The translations under genes and the position numbers were made by a program. Below the pieces are notes generated by a model. The model did no database searches and was not told where the DNA came from. It saw only the letters and a list, made by a program, of their open reading frames with translations. From positions 124,001 to 188,000 of the forward strand of contig JAPPMF010000012.1 in assembly GCA_028819195.1 (NCBI GenBank): a stretch of 64,000 bases of DNA, read 5' to 3'. Shown piece by piece: positions 37,826 to 45,435 of the stretch. This DNA comes from Bin55 sp028819195 (GTDB taxonomy: Bacteria; Pseudomonadota; Gammaproteobacteria; Pseudomonadales; Azotimanducaceae). How positions within the stretch are numbered: position 1 is the first letter of the stretch; the number at the start of each line of letters is the position of its first letter.

Positions 37826-38998
37826 ATGGAAGCCATTCACGAACCACTTCTCACGACAATGATGCTCATCTTTTGTTTAACTGCGATAGCAGCATCGGTG
37901 GGCATGTACCTTCGACAACCACTAACCATTGTGTACATGGTTCTAGGGTGTGTTATCGGTCCTTTTGGTTTAGGGTGGATAGGTGAAGTGAGTGCGATCG
38001 AACAGCTAGGGCACATTGGGATAGTGTTTTTGCTGTTTACCGTAGGTTTAGACATGCCTACTAATCGTATCAAAAGTGTGTTCAAGCAGTCGATTTTGAC
38101 GATGCTGGCTAGTTCGGGTTCATTTTTCGCTGTGGGCATGGGTCTCGGAGTGCTTTTCGGTTTCGATTCGAGAGAGACTTTGATTACGGCTTTAGCGATG
38201 GTTTTTTCAAGTACGGTGGTGGGAATCAAATTATTACCGCGAACTCCACTCCATCACGAACACATTGGCGAAGTCATGTTGGGCATACTAATCTTACAAG
38301 ACGTGATCGCGGTTATTGCATTGGTTTGTCTTGGGGCGTTTGAGGTCCAGACGTCGTTGAATACGTGGTTAGTGATTTTTGGAGCTCCACCACTTATCAT
38401 CGTTGTTTCATTGCTAGTGGCAAAATTCATATTTTGGCCATTACAAAAGAAGTTTGATGTTGTGAATGAGTACGTATTTCTTTTGTTTATCGGTTGGTGT
38501 ATGGGAATAGCTTATCTCGCGCACTCCGTAGAAATTAGTTTCGAGATCGGTGCCTTTATTGCCGGAGTTGCACTCGCTAACACCGGTGCGTCTGTGTCAC
38601 AATCAATCGCAGAAATATTTGAACCGTTACAGGATTTCTTTCTCGTATTATTCTTTTTTTATGTCGGCACGACTGTGAACCCTGCACTATTATTCGAAGT
38701 TGCCTGGCAGGTATGTGTGCTAGGATTAGTTATCGTCGTCGTGAAACCGGTTGTGTTTCGGTATCTGCTGGGATGGCAAGGTGAAGACAAACGTTTTTCC
38801 TGGGAAGCAGGTTTTCGACTAGGTCAAAACAGTGAATTTGCATTGTTAATCTTATATGTTGCAGCTGGCCAGATGAGTGAACAAGCTGCTTTAATCGTCT
38901 TAGGTGCAACCGTGTTGTCATTACTGATATCGTCTTATCTTGTAGTCTTCAATTTCAAAAATCCCATCGCTTTGAAAGCGGAATTACGCGTACACTAA
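37826..38998 (+). CDS. cation:proton antiporter, CPA2 (Kef-like) family
   Basis: The protein has about 390 residues from the ATG at 37826. The frame is open further upstream to 37688, but that part overlaps the Ddn-like gene and looks unlike the family. There are about eleven to twelve TM helices. The Na_H_Exchanger pattern is visible in GCVIGPFGLGW, the GIVFLLFTVGLDMP region and the EIGAFIAGVALANT motif with its conserved acidic residue. No C-terminal TrkA-N/NAD domain is present, so it is the short type. It probably exchanges K+ or Na+ for H+. The end of the gene lies inside one copy of an imperfect direct repeat. Confidence 0.87.
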   Translation: MEAIHEPLLTTMMLIFCLTAIAASVGMYLRQPLTIVYMVLGCVIGPFGLGWIGEVSAIEQLGHIGIVFLLFTVGLDMPTNRIKSVFKQSILTMLASSGSFFAVGMGLGVLFGFDSRETLITALAMVFSSTVVGIKLLPRTPLHHEHIGEVMLGILILQDVIAVIALVCLGAFEVQTSLNTWLVIFGAPPLIIVVSLLVAKFIFWPLQKKFDVVNEYVFLLFIGWCMGIAYLAHSVEISFEIGAFIAGVALANTGASVSQSIAEIFEPLQDFFLVLFFFYVGTTVNPALLFEVAWQVCVLGLVIVVVKPVVFRYLLGWQGEDKRFSWEAGFRLGQNSEFALLILYVAAGQMSEQAALIVLGATVLSLLISSYLVVFNFKNPIALKAELRVH

Positions 38999-39080
38999 TT
39001 TGCCTGTCTATATTGGAGTTCGACGACTCAACGTCAAACTAATTCACCTCAAAAAATTTCGCTATACCTCCTTCGAGATT
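38931..39080 (+). repeat. imperfect direct repeat, copy A (flanks sodC on the left)
   Basis: This about 150-bp segment covers the last 22 codons of the antiporter gene and the sequence after it. It aligns with 40051-40201; by eye about 80% of the first 60 bases agree, including the runs AGTCTTCAATTTCAA and CATCGCTTTGAA. Its second half, read on the minus strand, encodes N-L-E-G-G-I-A-K, a remnant of the end of the reductase gene (N-L-E-A-G-I-A-K) that now ends 1.1 kb away. Confidence 0.75.
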
Positions 39081-39332
39081 CAACGATATTCATAAGTGAA
39101 TGGAAGTAAGAGACCACAAACTTCACGTAGAGCAAACTAGAAAACCGTTTGAAAAGGAATTAAAGTTGGTCAATCTTGGATCGAATAACCGCTGAAATTT
39201 AATCAACCCATCGGAATATGCTCAACAAAAAACAAGTGATTCATCCAAATTTTTTTCAGCACTTTTTGTTTCTCTTACAATTAACTCTACGAGCAGGTTT
39301 TTCGTTCTTTATTGTTTTTCACGAGGTTTCAT
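38999..39332. other. intergenic region between antiporter and sodC
   Basis: The left part (to 39080) is the second half of repeat copy A, a reductase-gene remnant. The rest holds the sodC leader with GAGG at 39322-39325. No other gene is visible. Confidence 0.5.
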
Positions 39333-39989
39333 ATGACCCTAGAAAAAAATTCTCTAAACAAAGTTTGCAATCGATCGCGTTGGATGTGGTACTCAACAGC
39401 AGGAGCTCTCGTAGCTCTACTTTGTATTGTCGCGTTTTTCGTGAATTCCCAAGATGGTGATCAAGAGTCAGTAGTAGCAAGTAAAACATCATGGGAAGCG
39501 CGAGCACCCATTGCTATGTGTGAGGATCCGAGCATACAAGTAGGAGCGGTAGAACTTGTAGAAAGGGATTCCGAGGAAGGTGTCAAACTCGTTGACGTTT
39601 ACATAAGCGTCGAAGGACTTGCCGAGGAAGCTGGAAAACACGCAGTACACATTCATGAAACAGGATCATGTTCTCCTTGCAGTGATGCTGGCGGACACTT
39701 TGATCCTGGTCCACATGGGCACACCAATCCGGATGGAAATCATCCGTTTCATTCTGGAGACCTCGTAAACATTGAAGTGAATGATTCAGGTGACGGAGAG
39801 TTAATAACCATGACATCTCGAATCACCCTTTCTCCAGGACCGTTATCCATTTTTGATACCGATGGAGCTTCGTTGATCATTCATGTTGATCCGGATACGT
39901 ATTGCCCGGGTGGAGAGGAAGCCGGATGTGCGGGAGGCGCGCGATTAGCGTGTGGAATCTTCGAACTTGTAAAGTTGTCTGACGAGTAA
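39333..39989 (+). CDS. sodC: Cu/Zn superoxide dismutase (membrane-anchored or exported)
   Basis: The protein has about 218 residues from the ATG at 39333, which has GAGG 7 bp upstream. A basic N-terminus (KVCNRSR) and a TM/signal helix near residues 18-37 direct it to the periplasm; it may stay anchored because no clear cleavage site follows. The SOD domain keeps the copper and zinc ligands: HIHETGSC, GGHFDPGPHGH, HPFHSGDL, an IIHVDPD His, and the active-site Arg in ARLACG. Extra Cys residues (CSPC and YCPGG...GC) could add disulfides. It converts superoxide to peroxide and oxygen. The gene lies between two copies of an imperfect repeat, which suggests insertion or duplication. Confidence 0.92.
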   Translation: MTLEKNSLNKVCNRSRWMWYSTAGALVALLCIVAFFVNSQDGDQESVVASKTSWEARAPIAMCEDPSIQVGAVELVERDSEEGVKLVDVYISVEGLAEEAGKHAVHIHETGSCSPCSDAGGHFDPGPHGHTNPDGNHPFHSGDLVNIEVNDSGDGELITMTSRITLSPGPLSIFDTDGASLIIHVDPDTYCPGGEEAGCAGGARLACGIFELVKLSDE

Positions 39990-40004
39990 ACAATGAAACA
40001 CTAC

Positions 40005-40021
40005 GACATCTACTAGATGTC
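40005..40021. repeat. short perfect inverted repeat after sodC
   Basis: GACATCT and AGATGTC around ACT form a 7-bp hairpin 15 bp after the sodC stop codon. No T-run follows, so it is a possible mRNA-end stabiliser rather than a clear terminator. Confidence 0.4.
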
Positions 40022-40050
40022 ATAGACAGTTTATAGGGCGTGTACAGCTT

Positions 40051-40201
40051 CGTCTCTTCTCGAAGTCTTCAATTTCAATAGTCCATCGCTTTGAACCCGA
40101 AACTACGTGTGCAAGAAATTGCTTCACGAATTTTGTAGGTCGACTACTCCGCGCCCTACCATTTCACCACAGAGAATTTTTGCTATTCCTGCTTCGAGAT
40201 T
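40051..40201 (+). repeat. imperfect direct repeat, copy B (flanks sodC on the right)
   Basis: This segment aligns with 38931-39080. Its left half encodes S-S-L-L-E-V-F-N-F-N-S, a decayed copy of the antiporter's C-terminus (S-S-Y-L-V-V-F-N-F-K-N), broken by a one-base deletion. Its right half is the functional 3' end of the reductase gene. Each copy thus keeps one intact gene end and one remnant. Confidence 0.75.
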
Positions 40202-41146
40202 CTGCAGAATAAATGTTTCGGTGTGAATACGAGCGAGATGTTGAACTTTCCATTCGTCCGCTAGGCGACCCCAGAGGTTCGCTCGTTGTGCCAATGCCAA
40301 CTCGGCTGTGTCAATTCCAAGTAAATTTACATGGCGTAGAATGAAAGGTAGAACGGAACCTTGAAAAAACGGTGAGCTTACCAGGCCACAAGTGGTAGCG
40401 CTGCACTCGCGTCGAAGACCTTTGATCGCATTCATCAGGGTATCCCCGCCGACAGTATCGACCACTCCACCCCATTGTTCTTTCTGTAATGGACGGTCAC
40501 TTCGTTCCAAAGCCTCTTCACGTGATAGGATATAGTCAGCACCAAGAGACCTCAGAAATTCATGTTGGTGTTGTTTTCCAGTAACGACATGGACTGCATA
40601 CCCGATCTGATGCAAAAGTGCAATAGCGATACAACCAACACCACCAGTAGCCCCTGTTACTAATACAGGTCCTAAATCTGGCTTCATGCCAAATTGCTCT
40701 AACTTCGAGATAGATAGCGCCGCCGTCAAGCCAGCCGTACCTAATACCATACTATCCAGAGTGTCAAGTTCCGCGGGCTTCAACAAAGCCCAATTCTCGG
40801 GAATGCGTACCAGTTGCCCGAACCCACCGTCGGTATCCATACCAAGGTTAAATCCGGTAGCAATAACCTGTTCACCACATTGGATCCGCTTACCGGTAGA
40901 TTCAATTACCTTCCCGACGATATCGATACCGGGAGTGTGCGGATAGTGTCGAGTGACTCCCTTCGCTCCAGTCGCTGAAAGAGCATCTTTGAAATTCAAG
41001 GATGAGTATTGGACTTGAACGAGTAGTTCACCCGCCGGTAATTCGTCTACAGACCGCTCTTCTATTCGACGATAAAAGTTTCCCGATTTGTCTTGATGTA
41101 CTCGTAGAGCGCGAAAGTTCTCTATCGTATTCGACCTCGAACCCAA
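40124..41146 (-). CDS. zinc-free medium-chain reductase of the YhdH/AcuI (acrylyl-CoA reductase) family
   Basis: This 340-residue MDR-superfamily enzyme starts at TTG. It has the N-terminal catalytic half with SSLNFKDALSATG and TPGIDIVG, the nucleotide-binding GATGGVGCIA near residue 165, and the C-terminal FILRHVNLLGIDT segment, all typical of YhdH. Family members reduce acrylyl-CoA to propanoyl-CoA with NADPH and protect cells from acrylate. The N-terminus has about 8 extra residues; the TTG lies within the last codons of sohB (25-bp overlap), and no other start is evident. The 3' end overlaps repeat copy B. Confidence 0.88.
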   Translation of the reverse strand: MGSRSNTIENFRALRVHQDKSGNFYRRIEERSVDELPAGELLVQVQYSSLNFKDALSATGAKGVTRHYPHTPGIDIVGKVIESTGKRIQCGEQVIATGFNLGMDTDGGFGQLVRIPENWALLKPAELDTLDSMVLGTAGLTAALSISKLEQFGMKPDLGPVLVTGATGGVGCIAIALLHQIGYAVHVVTGKQHQHEFLRSLGADYILSREEALERSDRPLQKEQWGGVVDTVGGDTLMNAIKGLRRECSATTCGLVSSPFFQGSVLPFILRHVNLLGIDTAELALAQRANLWGRLADEWKVQHLARIHTETFILQNLEAGIAKILCGEMVGRGVVDLQNS

Positions 41147-42270
41147 TTTATCACAGCCATCACAGACTCAAGACCCTCATTTAGTAAATCGTTCCATTGT
41201 TTCTTAGGTAAACGCCATTTCAACTCAAAAACATCAGACTCTTCGCAGGCTTGCATGATGTACTCATCACTAGTCTGAATGTCATCAATCAAATTGATAG
41301 CCTTAGCGCGCTCTCCATACCAAGATTCTCCGGTTGCGACAACATCCAGGTCGACAATCTCTCGGTGTGCTTTGACAAACTCTTGAAACTGTAAATGAAT
41401 GTCTTCGATTTCTTGCAGAAATTTCTCCCGTGCCGTATCCGTGTTCTCACCAAAAATTGATAAGGTACGTTTATATTTCCCAGCTGTCAATACCTCATAA
41501 TCGACATCATATTTCTTCAATAAACGATTAAAGTTAGGAATCTCCGCTGCCACCCCGATTGAACCGACTAATGCAAAGGGTGCTGCAATAATTTGATCAG
41601 CAACTACCGCAACCATATAGCCTCCACTTGCAGCGACTTCATCAATCGCCACGGTTAGCTTGATACCTGCTTTTTTGATTCGCAAGAGTTGCGAAGCAAC
41701 GTGACCATAGGAATGTACCACACCACCAGGACTCTTGACTCGTACAACCACTTCGTCGTTTTTCCGCGCATGCGTCAAAATCGCTGACACTTCGTACCGC
41801 AAATTGTTAACTCTAGTGGCTTGAAGATCGCCTTTAAATCCAATGACAAATACATTCTTTTTGCGTTCTTGTTGTTCTTCCTTAACCTCTTCAGCAGGTG
41901 AGTCCAAATCCACCTCCATCGATTTGCTGTCGTCTTCCAGAACTGTCTGCCCTTTCGGCTCCTGTTCCTCAGAAGCTTTACTTGCGACCTTAGCTTCAAC
42001 TATCTGTTTTTTGGAACGTTTCTCCTTTTCTTTCTTCTTTTCTTTTACAACTTTTTTTGCATCTTTAGGCAATAAAGAAGCTCCTGCGATAGCCCCTTTC
42101 AAGTGATCGTAAAAATCATTGAGGTGCTTGACTTCTAGTTGACCTTCCGAGTCCCTATGAGTGGTACGTCTCGCAACCATTGAACCGATAAAACCGACGA
42201 TAATAATAATAGCAATCACAATCGTAGCTACACAAAGCAGGAACATGAAATATTCAAACACAAAGGTCAT
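41122..42270 (-). CDS. sohB: inner-membrane serine protease SohB
   Basis: This 382-residue S49-family (signal-peptide-peptidase type) protease has an N-terminal TM helix (about 8-30). A Lys- and Glu-rich low-complexity linker (about 60-135) is followed by the protease domain: the Ser nucleophile lies in VAASGGYMVA and the general-base Lys in TAGKYKRT, a Ser-Lys dyad. GSIGVAAEIPNFNRLLKKY is characteristic of SohB. It probably degrades membrane or periplasmic peptides. The linker is longer and more charged than in E. coli SohB (349 residues). Confidence 0.93.
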   Translation of the reverse strand: MTFVFEYFMFLLCVATIVIAIIIIVGFIGSMVARRTTHRDSEGQLEVKHLNDFYDHLKGAIAGASLLPKDAKKVVKEKKKEKEKRSKKQIVEAKVASKASEEQEPKGQTVLEDDSKSMEVDLDSPAEEVKEEQQERKKNVFVIGFKGDLQATRVNNLRYEVSAILTHARKNDEVVVRVKSPGGVVHSYGHVASQLLRIKKAGIKLTVAIDEVAASGGYMVAVVADQIIAAPFALVGSIGVAAEIPNFNRLLKKYDVDYEVLTAGKYKRTLSIFGENTDTAREKFLQEIEDIHLQFQEFVKAHREIVDLDVVATGESWYGERAKAINLIDDIQTSDEYIMQACEESDVFELKWRLPKKQWNDLLNEGLESVMAVINWVRGRIR

Positions 42271-42387
42271 ACAAATAACTCATTCTTCAATAGTAATTAT
42301 GGGGTATAGTAAGTGGTTTAATGAGAGTGCTTATGGTACATTGAATATGGTGGAAGGTGTCCTTAGATAAACCCACCATTTAAGAAA

Positions 42388-42408
42388 CACACTTTCGTAT
42401 TAAGTGTG
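42388..42408. repeat. inverted repeat in the sohB/nhaB divergent promoter region
   Basis: CACACTT and AAGTGTG form perfect 7-bp arms around 7 bases, between the divergent starts of sohB (42270) and nhaB (42519). The position suits an operator, but no regulator can be named. Confidence 0.35.
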
Positions 42409-42518
42409 AACATTTTAGAGATGGAGGTTACAATATTGAACATTCCTATCGTGTAACTTACCTTTTTACCTCGTTCGTCACTAACAAACTATCTGTAGTT
42501 GGGAGTATCAAATTTTTA

Positions 42519-44138
42519 ATGTCTGAATCGACGATAAGTACAACATCTGGTCGCAAGCTACGACCGGGCGACTTTTTTCAAAATTTCTTGGGTGAATCTC
42601 CGCTTTGGTATAAGAAAACCATACTCTTTTTCCTGCTTCTCAACCCGCTTATGTGGTTTTTGCATAAGTACTTGCTTGCTTTTCATGGAATTGAAATCGT
42701 CGGTTTTATCACGGGTTGGGCATTGGTTTTACAGTTCATCTTTACATTGGCGATGGCTCTCCGGTGTTACCCACTACAGCCCGGTGGGCTAATCGCACTC
42801 GAAGCAATCGCACTAGGAATGGCTTCTCCCGAAAACGTATTACACGAAATCGAAATCAATCTGAAAGTCATCCTACTGCTCATGTTCATGGTTGCTGGTG
42901 TTTTCTTCATGAAAGACTTGCTCTTGTTCATGTTTACCAAACTATTAATTAAAGTTAGATCGAAGCTATCCGTTTCATTGATGTTCATGTTTGTCGCAGC
43001 CGTTTGTTCAGCGTTTTTAGACGCACTAACAGTGATAGCGGTGATCATTTCGGTAGGTGTGGGTTTTCATGCGGTCATAACCAAAGTCGCGTCCGAAGAA
43101 CAAAAACTACCAAAAACAGAAGTCCGTCTAGATTTCGCGGTAGATGCCCTGCAGTTTCGTCGATTTTTAAGAAATCTATTGATGCACGCTGCCATCGGTA
43201 CCGCACTTGGTGGAGTTTGTACAATCGTCGGAGAACCTCAAAATCTGTTGATTGCAGGTCTGATGCAATGGGAGTTCATTGAGTTTTTTGTGAGAATGTC
43301 GATCGTAACTCTCCCCGTCTTCTTAGTCGGGATCATTACGTGCATCTTATTGGAAAAAACTCGGTGGTTTTCGTACGGAGAGACCTTACCAGAATCGATT
43401 CTAAAACAGTTACAGAGGTTTGATCGTGAACAGACGGATGCGCTACAGGGTCGTGACGTAGCTCGTTATATCATTCAAGGGATCGCCGCGCTGTTTTTGG
43501 TTGTAGCATTAATTTCACAATGGGCCACGGTCGGTCTCATAGGATTGTCAATTATTGTGATTCAAACTGCTTGGAACGGTGTAGTCCGAGAACCAGAAAT
43601 TGGACCTGCTTTTGAAGAAGCTTTACCGTTCACGGCACTACTGGTAGTGTTTTTTGCTATCGTGGCGGTGATTGCGGAGTTGAATCTGTTCAGTCCGATC
43701 TCACATGCGGTGTTTGCTTTGGATCCTGCGTTGCAACCAAGCATGTTTTACATAGCGAATGGACTCTTGTCGGTGATAAGCGACAACGTATTTGTTGCAA
43801 CTGTATACATGAAGGAGATGACCCATACCCTTGAGTGCTTTGTCTTACCCACGAATTTAGACGCGATGGTTACTACTGGAACACTAGAAAAAACCAGTCC
43901 TACGTTGGTTCCTGGAATGGATCACGCCTTGTGTAACAAATTGGCGATCGCGATAAATACCGGAACCAATATTCCTAGCGTTGGAACGCCAAACGGCCAA
44001 GCCGCGTTTTTGTTTCTGTTGACTTCGTCGCTAGCACCAAAACTTGGACTTTCTTATATGAGGATGGTATTGATGGCGCTACCTTACACTATTACGCTAG
44101 GAGTAACCGGTTGGTTAATGGTGTACTTTTTCCTATAA
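42519..44138 (+). CDS. nhaB: Na+/H+ antiporter NhaB
   Basis: This protein of 539 residues has about twelve TM helices and the NhaB sequence pattern from the N-terminus (NFLGESPLWYKKTILFFLLLNP) through FLDALTVIAVIISVGVGF and GGVCTIVGEPQNLLIA, to ISDNVFVATVYM and NIPSVGTPNGQAAFLFL. It expels Na+ in exchange for H+ at neutral to alkaline pH. The length matches E. coli NhaB (513) with a slightly longer N-terminus. A GGGAG lies 13 bp before the ATG. The gene is divergent from sohB. Confidence 0.96.
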   Translation: MSESTISTTSGRKLRPGDFFQNFLGESPLWYKKTILFFLLLNPLMWFLHKYLLAFHGIEIVGFITGWALVLQFIFTLAMALRCYPLQPGGLIALEAIALGMASPENVLHEIEINLKVILLLMFMVAGVFFMKDLLLFMFTKLLIKVRSKLSVSLMFMFVAAVCSAFLDALTVIAVIISVGVGFHAVITKVASEEQKLPKTEVRLDFAVDALQFRRFLRNLLMHAAIGTALGGVCTIVGEPQNLLIAGLMQWEFIEFFVRMSIVTLPVFLVGIITCILLEKTRWFSYGETLPESILKQLQRFDREQTDALQGRDVARYIIQGIAALFLVVALISQWATVGLIGLSIIVIQTAWNGVVREPEIGPAFEEALPFTALLVVFFAIVAVIAELNLFSPISHAVFALDPALQPSMFYIANGLLSVISDNVFVATVYMKEMTHTLECFVLPTNLDAMVTTGTLEKTSPTLVPGMDHALCNKLAIAINTGTNIPSVGTPNGQAAFLFLLTSSLAPKLGLSYMRMVLMALPYTITLGVTGWLMVYFFL

Positions 44139-44181
44139 ACAAATTTGAATCAATCAACGCTGAGTAGGAAAAGGTGAGCAA

Positions 44182-44865
44182 TTAAACGCTCGGGTTTCCA
44201 ATCATGTTCATGTATTCTTGATGAACGCGTTTTTCGTTATCCGTAGCTTTGATAACAGTTCCAGACTGAGGGTCTCGTATAGCTGAACTCAATCCGAAGA
44301 TTGGTTTTTTCTTCTTTTCCTTTTCTAAGTCAGCAAACAACTCGACTTCTCTTGACACTAACTTGATGTAGACCCTTGCTAATAGTTCAGCATCGATAAG
44401 TGCACCGTGTTGCGTGCGATGTGAGTAATCGATCTTGAAGCGTTTACAAAGACCATCTAGCGAGTTGTTTGAGTTAAATCGTTCACGTGCTAGTTCTAAC
44501 GAATCAATTACATGGCACACGTCGTTAATTCGCTCGTGATGTTTCATACGGACTAATTCACGATCTAAAAAAGACACATCGAAGTCAGCATTGTGTATCA
44601 CCACGTCAGCATCACGTATGAAATTAAGTAATTCGTCGGCAATATCTCGAAATTTCGGCCAGCCTCTAAGATCTGCATTAGTGATTCCATGCACATTAAT
44701 CGCACCTTCATCTATTTCTCGTTCGGGATTAACGTATTGCGAGAAACGATCGACAATTTCTCCTGTTTCTTTAAATTCCACACATCCAACTTCGACAATG
44801 CGATGTCCTTCTTCGACAGCGAGACCGGTGGTCTCGGTGTCTAGAGCTACTAGTCGTGTATCCAA
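44182..44865 (-). CDS. dnaQ: DNA polymerase III epsilon subunit (proofreading exonuclease)
   Basis: This protein of 227 residues has the DEDDh exonuclease motifs in order: ExoI DTETTGL (residues 9-15), ExoII HNADFDVSFL, and ExoIII HGALIDAELLA with its His. It proofreads in the replicative polymerase core. The C-terminal tail after residue 180 contacts the alpha subunit in the family. It lies 3 bp downstream of rnhA on the same strand, the order seen in Pseudomonas-type genomes, unlike the divergent arrangement of E. coli. Confidence 0.95.
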   Translation of the reverse strand: MDTRLVALDTETTGLAVEEGHRIVEVGCVEFKETGEIVDRFSQYVNPEREIDEGAINVHGITNADLRGWPKFRDIADELLNFIRDADVVIHNADFDVSFLDRELVRMKHHERINDVCHVIDSLELARERFNSNNSLDGLCKRFKIDYSHRTQHGALIDAELLARVYIKLVSREVELFADLEKEKKKKPIFGLSSAIRDPQSGTVIKATDNEKRVHQEYMNMIGNPSV

Positions 44866-44868
44866 CGT

Positions 44869-45327
44869 TTATGAGTTCTCAGATTGGAAACGTAAGGCTT
44901 CTTCCCTAGCCAATGTATCGACAAATTCATTCTGCGGAATCCCGCTGTGCGCTAGCACCCAATGCCAAGATATCCTATGCTTAGCAATCAATGCATCAAG
45001 TTGTTGCCAAAGTTCTAAATTTTTCACGGGTTTACGCTGTGATCTTTTCCAACCATTTGCTCGCCATCTCGGTAGATATTTGGTTACCCCATCAATGACA
45101 TATTTTGAATCTGAAAAGATACTTACTTTTGCTTGAGTGTTCAAACTCTCCAAACCTTTAATCACCGCGAGTAACTCCATTCGATTGTTGGTTGTATTCG
45201 CACACCCACCGGAAAGAACAGTACTCTCGTGTGCCCCTTCAATCAGCGCTGCCCAACCACCAGGTCCTGGGTTATTTAGGCAAGCTCCGTCGGTAAAAAG
45301 CGTTAATGTAACTCGACCGGTTTCCAT
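44869..45327 (-). CDS. rnhA: ribonuclease HI
   Basis: This 152-residue enzyme removes RNA from RNA:DNA hybrids. The four acidic catalytic residues are visible: Asp in FTDGACLNNPGPGGW (near residue 10), Glu in NRMELLAVIKGLE (near 50), Asp in SDSKYVIDG (near 72) and Asp in NEFVDTLA (near 137). The basic handle region (RWRANGWKRSQRKPVKN) is present. It is translationally close to dnaQ. Confidence 0.96.
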   Translation of the reverse strand: METGRVTLTLFTDGACLNNPGPGGWAALIEGAHESTVLSGGCANTTNNRMELLAVIKGLESLNTQAKVSIFSDSKYVIDGVTKYLPRWRANGWKRSQRKPVKNLELWQQLDALIAKHRISWHWVLAHSGIPQNEFVDTLAREEALRFQSENS

Positions 45328-45385
45328 CGAGAAGAGACTTCGCTAATTAAAAGTAATACCACGGAAACTCACGCCATGTACTAGT

Positions 45386-45416
45386 CTGCCTATTAGATTC
45401 GGTAGCGATTAGGCAG
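45386..45416. repeat. inverted repeat between ppiD and rnhA
   Basis: CTGCCTA (45386-45392) and TAGGCAG (45410-45416) are perfect 7-bp arms around 17 bases, in the 108-bp gap after ppiD and before rnhA. It lacks a T-run on either strand; it may be an operator or an RNA structure. Confidence 0.35.
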
Positions 45417-45435
45417 AGCGTTTGGTTATCTCTGA

